Assembly: GCA_016780825.1 (NCBI GenBank)
Contig: JADHLF010000036.1
Location: 1 to 27,769, forward strand
Source: Planktomarina sp.
GTDB taxonomy: Bacteria > Pseudomonadota > Alphaproteobacteria > Rhodobacterales > Rhodobacteraceae
Direction: 5' to 3'
Length of the DNA: 27,769 bases
The notes under the pieces are model-generated. The model was not told the DNA's origin. It did not search any database and saw only the letters and a list, made by a program, of their open reading frames with translations. Positions 25,420 through 27,769 of this stretch are shown one piece after another. Within the stretch, counting starts at the first letter, position 1. Each line of letters starts with the position of its first letter. The position numbers were made by a program, and so were the translations under genes.

Positions 25420-26171
25420 CGGCTTATGTCGCTTTGGGGGGCCTCTGGGCAGGGGCGAAACCGCGCCCTAAGCAACCATAGCTTTACCGCCTGCCAATGG
25501 ATCAATGCCAACACTCGGCGAGACCCTAGGGGGCGCCGCAGAAACCCACCCAGAATCGAGGCATTGGACAGGGGCTGGCGTGGTCCGACCAGCGTCGCAA
25601 TCAGACCACCGCCCGCCCGCAGATATTCAATTGAAATTCCGATGCGCTCCGCGCCAATGGCAAATTGGAACCTATAGTCACCTTCGACGGGCTGAAACGG
25701 GGAGACATGAAAGATTTTTTGAGCGCCCAATCTGTCTTTGGCCGCGATGGGAGACAGATCATCTTTGTAGCACAGATAGCTGTGCCTTTGGCCAAAGGTG
25801 TTGCTGACCTCGGCAATCACCACCCTGAGTTTGTCTTCTGCATCCAAGCAGAGCCAGAAGCTCACCGGATTGAACACATGACCGAGCAGGCGCGGTTGCG
25901 CCAAAAGCAAAATACGCTCTTGGCCCGGTAGATTCTCCGCCCTTAAAACATCGCGCGCCCAGCCGAGGCCACGCCCCTCTTTGGGGGCGCCGCCATGGTC
26001 GCTGTCAAACAGGCTCATCAGATTGAACCGATTGCGCGAAAAAAGGGTCGGCAAGGGACGTTCTGCGGCCAAATCAATCAGCACATAATCTATCGCATAG
26101 CGAAAGGCATTCGACACAGGCCCTTTGCGCCCATGATAGGTATGCGCCTTGATATGGTCGAGGCAGGTCAT
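25416..26171 (-). CDS. DUF1365 family protein
   Basis: A 251-residue protein of the DUF1365 family, almost always encoded beside an FAD-dependent amine-oxidase-like protein. Family blocks seen are HGRKGPVSNAFRYAIDYVLIDL near the N-terminus, LLAQPRLLGHVFNPVSFWLC near 105-124 and FHVSPFQPVEGDYRF near 165-179. No catalytic motif is established. In Rhodobacter sphaeroides the equivalent gene is within the sigma-E regulon linked to modified (trans or furan) fatty acids; I am not certain which Ufa enzyme it corresponds to. Coupled to both neighbours by 4-base overlaps. Confidence 0.9.
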   Translation of the reverse strand: MTCLDHIKAHTYHGRKGPVSNAFRYAIDYVLIDLAAERPLPTLFSRNRFNLMSLFDSDHGGAPKEGRGLGWARDVLRAENLPGQERILLLAQPRLLGHVFNPVSFWLCLDAEDKLRVVIAEVSNTFGQRHSYLCYKDDLSPIAAKDRLGAQKIFHVSPFQPVEGDYRFQFAIGAERIGISIEYLRAGGGLIATLVGPRQPLSNASILGGFLRRPLGSRRVLALIHWQAVKLWLLRARFRPCPEAPQSDISR

Positions 26172-27475
26172 TCAGCGGCGGCCAAAATGGTCGCTTTTTG
26201 CGCCGATAACCGTCGGGCCGCTTCGATGCCTGTGGCCAGGCCGTCTTCGTGAAAGCCGTTGCGCATCCAGGCGCCGCAAAACCAGGTGTGATTTGCCCCG
26301 TTGATGTCGCTGACGATCTGTTGCGCCTTCAAGGCTGCGGTGTCAAAGACCGGATGGTGAAAGGTGCATTGATCATAGATCAAGGCCGGATCAATATCGC
26401 GTTGGGTGTTCAAGGTGACAAAGCAGGGATCATCTTTTGGCAGGCTTTGCAGGCGGTTGATCCAATAGGTCAGATCAATACGGTCGGATTTGCGATCTTT
26501 CTCTTCCGTATAAACCCAGGAGGCCCAGGCGGCCTTGCGTTTGGGCATAATGGAGCAGTCCCCATGCAGCACCATCTCATTGGGCTGATATTTAACCGCG
26601 CTCAAAGCCTTATGTTCAAGAGGGTTCGCATCGCCAAGCATTGCGAGGGTGATGTCAGAATGTGTCGCGAAAATCACCTCATCGAAGGCCTCAAGGCTGC
26701 CATCGGTCATTTGCAGTTCAACCCCCAAAGGATTGCGCCTGACTTGCGCCACGGGGCTTGAGAGGCGAATGTCAACATTGGCCCGCGTCAAAGCACTTTG
26801 AAGGCGGTTTACATATTCGCGCGAGCCGCCGCGCACTGTGCGCCATTGATGTTGCCCAACGGCGCCGAGCAGGGCGTGATTTTTCATGAAATTGATCATG
26901 GCCTGCGCCGGAAAATCTAGGATTTGCGTGATTGGTGTGGACCAAATCGCGCCGGTGAAAGGGGTCAGGTAATAGTCGCGAAACCAATAGCCAAGCTGCC
27001 ATTTTTTGACCAATTCACCGATGGTAATCGTGGGATCAATCAATTCACTATTGGCGCGTTTGTTGAATTTCAAGATGTCCCGGACCATGCCATAAAATTT
27101 TGGTCGGACGATATTGCGCGGCTGGGCGAGCACGGCGGAAGGGGCCAGGAGCCCATATTCTAACCAGCCGCCGTCAATGGACGCGCCGAAGCTCATGTCT
27201 GAGTCTATCACGGGGACGTCTAGCTCTTTGAACAGGCGAATCAAATGCGGGTAGTTTACGTCATTGAAGACCAAAAACCCGGTATCCACGGGTAAATCGC
27301 CATTCTTACCGGCCATAACGGTCCGCGCGTGACCGCCGAGCTTTGGAGCTGATTCAAACAGAACCACTTGATGTGCGTGGCGCAACTCATAGGCTGCCCC
27401 CATGCCTGAAATGCCACCACCAATTACAGCAATGCGTTTAGCGCTCAAAGGGGCAGTCTCAAATGGCATAGGCAT
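26168..27475 (-). CDS. FAD-dependent amine-oxidase-like protein of the RpoE-linked operon
   Basis: A 435-residue NAD(P)/FAD-binding protein of the amine oxidase/protoporphyrinogen oxidase type. The Rossmann motif is IAVIGGGISGMGAAYEL (15-31), followed by GGHARTV and DTGFLVFN. The C-terminus has FCGAWMRNGFHEDGLATGIEA, which closes the FAD site. Partnership with DUF1365 points to oxidation of lipid acyl chains rather than amines. Two in-frame ATGs occur: 27473-27475 and 27467-27469. AAAGGAC ends only one base before the first and seven before the second, so the second may be the true start. It is the first gene of the operon and is preceded by an ECF-type promoter. Confidence 0.88.
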   Translation of the reverse strand: MPMPFETAPLSAKRIAVIGGGISGMGAAYELRHAHQVVLFESAPKLGGHARTVMAGKNGDLPVDTGFLVFNDVNYPHLIRLFKELDVPVIDSDMSFGASIDGGWLEYGLLAPSAVLAQPRNIVRPKFYGMVRDILKFNKRANSELIDPTITIGELVKKWQLGYWFRDYYLTPFTGAIWSTPITQILDFPAQAMINFMKNHALLGAVGQHQWRTVRGGSREYVNRLQSALTRANVDIRLSSPVAQVRRNPLGVELQMTDGSLEAFDEVIFATHSDITLAMLGDANPLEHKALSAVKYQPNEMVLHGDCSIMPKRKAAWASWVYTEEKDRKSDRIDLTYWINRLQSLPKDDPCFVTLNTQRDIDPALIYDQCTFHHPVFDTAALKAQQIVSDINGANHTWFCGAWMRNGFHEDGLATGIEAARRLSAQKATILAAAE

Positions 27476-27497
27476 GTCCTTTATTGTTACTTGAAGC

Positions 27498-27526
27498 TTT
27501 TACGCCGAATGCGTGGATTTGGATTA
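27498..27526 (-). promoter_or_regulatory. Candidate ECF (RpoE-type) promoter of the oxidase operon
   Basis: On the minus strand, TAATCC (27526-27521) is followed after 17 bases by GTAAAA (27503-27498). The element shares ATCCAAAT, the spacer length and GTA with the divergent promoter in front of the sigma gene. Rhodobacter RpoE sites are, from memory, TGATCC at -35 with a TAAGA-like -10. Transcription would start near 27491. Confidence 0.6.
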
Positions 27527-27550
27527 CTTTTAAACCGCTCAAGGTTTCTT

Positions 27551-27579
27551 TGATCCAAATGGTTTGTTACGCCGTATTT
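27551..27579 (+). promoter_or_regulatory. Candidate autoregulatory ECF promoter of the sigma gene
   Basis: TGATCC (27551-27556) is the canonical RpoE -35 box as I recall it for Rhodobacter, followed after 17 bases by GTATTT (27574-27579). It matches the divergent element at 27526-27498. Transcription would start near 27585, almost on the first available ATG. Confidence 0.6.
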
Positions 27580-27590
27580 AGAGCATGGGA

Positions 27591-27769
27591 ATGAATTTGG
27601 ATATAGTGCAAGAAACGGGTGCATCTGGTCATCAGGTGGCCTATGCTGCGTTTAAATCAAATGCACTTGACGATCAGAAGGCAAACTTTCCCGCCGTGAC
27701 ACAAACCATCCCGAAAAATACATGGGTTGACCATCTGAAGCGAATTCAGACAGACCAAGATCAGCAGGC
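27591..27769 (+). CDS. rpoE: ECF sigma factor, RpoE type, 5' part only
   Basis: The frame is open to the right edge and ends with NTWVDHLKRIQTDQDQQA, which resembles the N-terminus of alphaproteobacterial ECF sigma factors just before the conserved AF..LF..FAPR block. The identification rests also on synteny: in Rhodobacter, rpoE-chrR lies divergent to this same five-gene operon. The start is uncertain. ATGs at 27585 and 27591 would be nearly leaderless given the promoter; a GTG at 27696 gives the usual short N-terminus but has its AGAAGG 14 bases away. The anti-sigma gene chrR would be expected beyond the window. Confidence 0.65.
   Translation, partial: MNLDIVQETGASGHQVAYAAFKSNALDDQKANFPAVTQTIPKNTWVDHLKRIQTDQDQQ

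Noticed and set aside
1..27769. CRISPR arrays, tRNA genes, transposases, integrases
   Set aside because: No regular spaced repeats, no tRNA-like cloverleaf or T-loop signature and no transposase or integrase motifs were seen anywhere in the window.

Overview
The window looks like chromosomal DNA of a marine Rhodobacteraceae (Roseobacter-group alphaproteobacterium). The base composition is moderately GC-rich. Gene orders typical of the group are present: ffh - chorismate mutase - rpsP at the left edge, an rpoE-type sigma gene divergent from an amine oxidase/DUF1365/GPH transporter/DUF3833/SDR operon at the right edge, and a NuoG-like formate dehydrogenase alpha subunit. I cannot name the genus from sequence alone. 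No tRNA, rRNA, CRISPR array, prophage or insertion sequence was seen.

Left region (1-8.5 kb). ffh, a stand-alone AroQ chorismate mutase and the start of rpsP are transcribed leftward. Divergent from ffh is a GlcD-type FAD-linked 2-hydroxyacid dehydrogenase. It meets galE tail to tail, and the two genes share one CTAG tetranucleotide as both stop codons. galE is the last gene of a leftward yjbH - yjbF - galE exopolysaccharide set and carries a one-base frameshift near its 3' end. An RluA pseudouridine synthase runs rightward from the other side of the yjbH promoter region.

Middle region (8.5-17.6 kb). An NAD(P)-dependent aldehyde dehydrogenase is followed by a short AT-rich cassette with its own promoter: a DUF6338-like membrane protein overlapping a 49-residue Pro/Lys-rich protein. 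The cassette ends in a terminator shared with pnp. An EamA transporter lies between rpsO and pnp. Next come a translationally coupled pair (DUF1643 protein and a fluoroacetate-dehalogenase-like hydrolase) and a mosaic pentapeptide-repeat membrane protein gene broken by one in-frame stop.

Right region (17.6-27.8 kb). A large molybdopterin formate dehydrogenase alpha subunit stands alone, without the usual flavin, NAD-binding or maturation genes beside it. Divergent from it is a small operon of a histidine phosphatase, a glutathione transferase and a Lys1-like saccharopine dehydrogenase. The five-gene operon that follows is tightly coupled by ATGA overlaps. It appears to be driven by an ECF-type promoter that pairs with a near-identical divergent promoter in front of the sigma factor gene itself. 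This matches the singlet-oxygen/RpoE locus of Rhodobacter relatives and suggests a membrane-lipid stress response.
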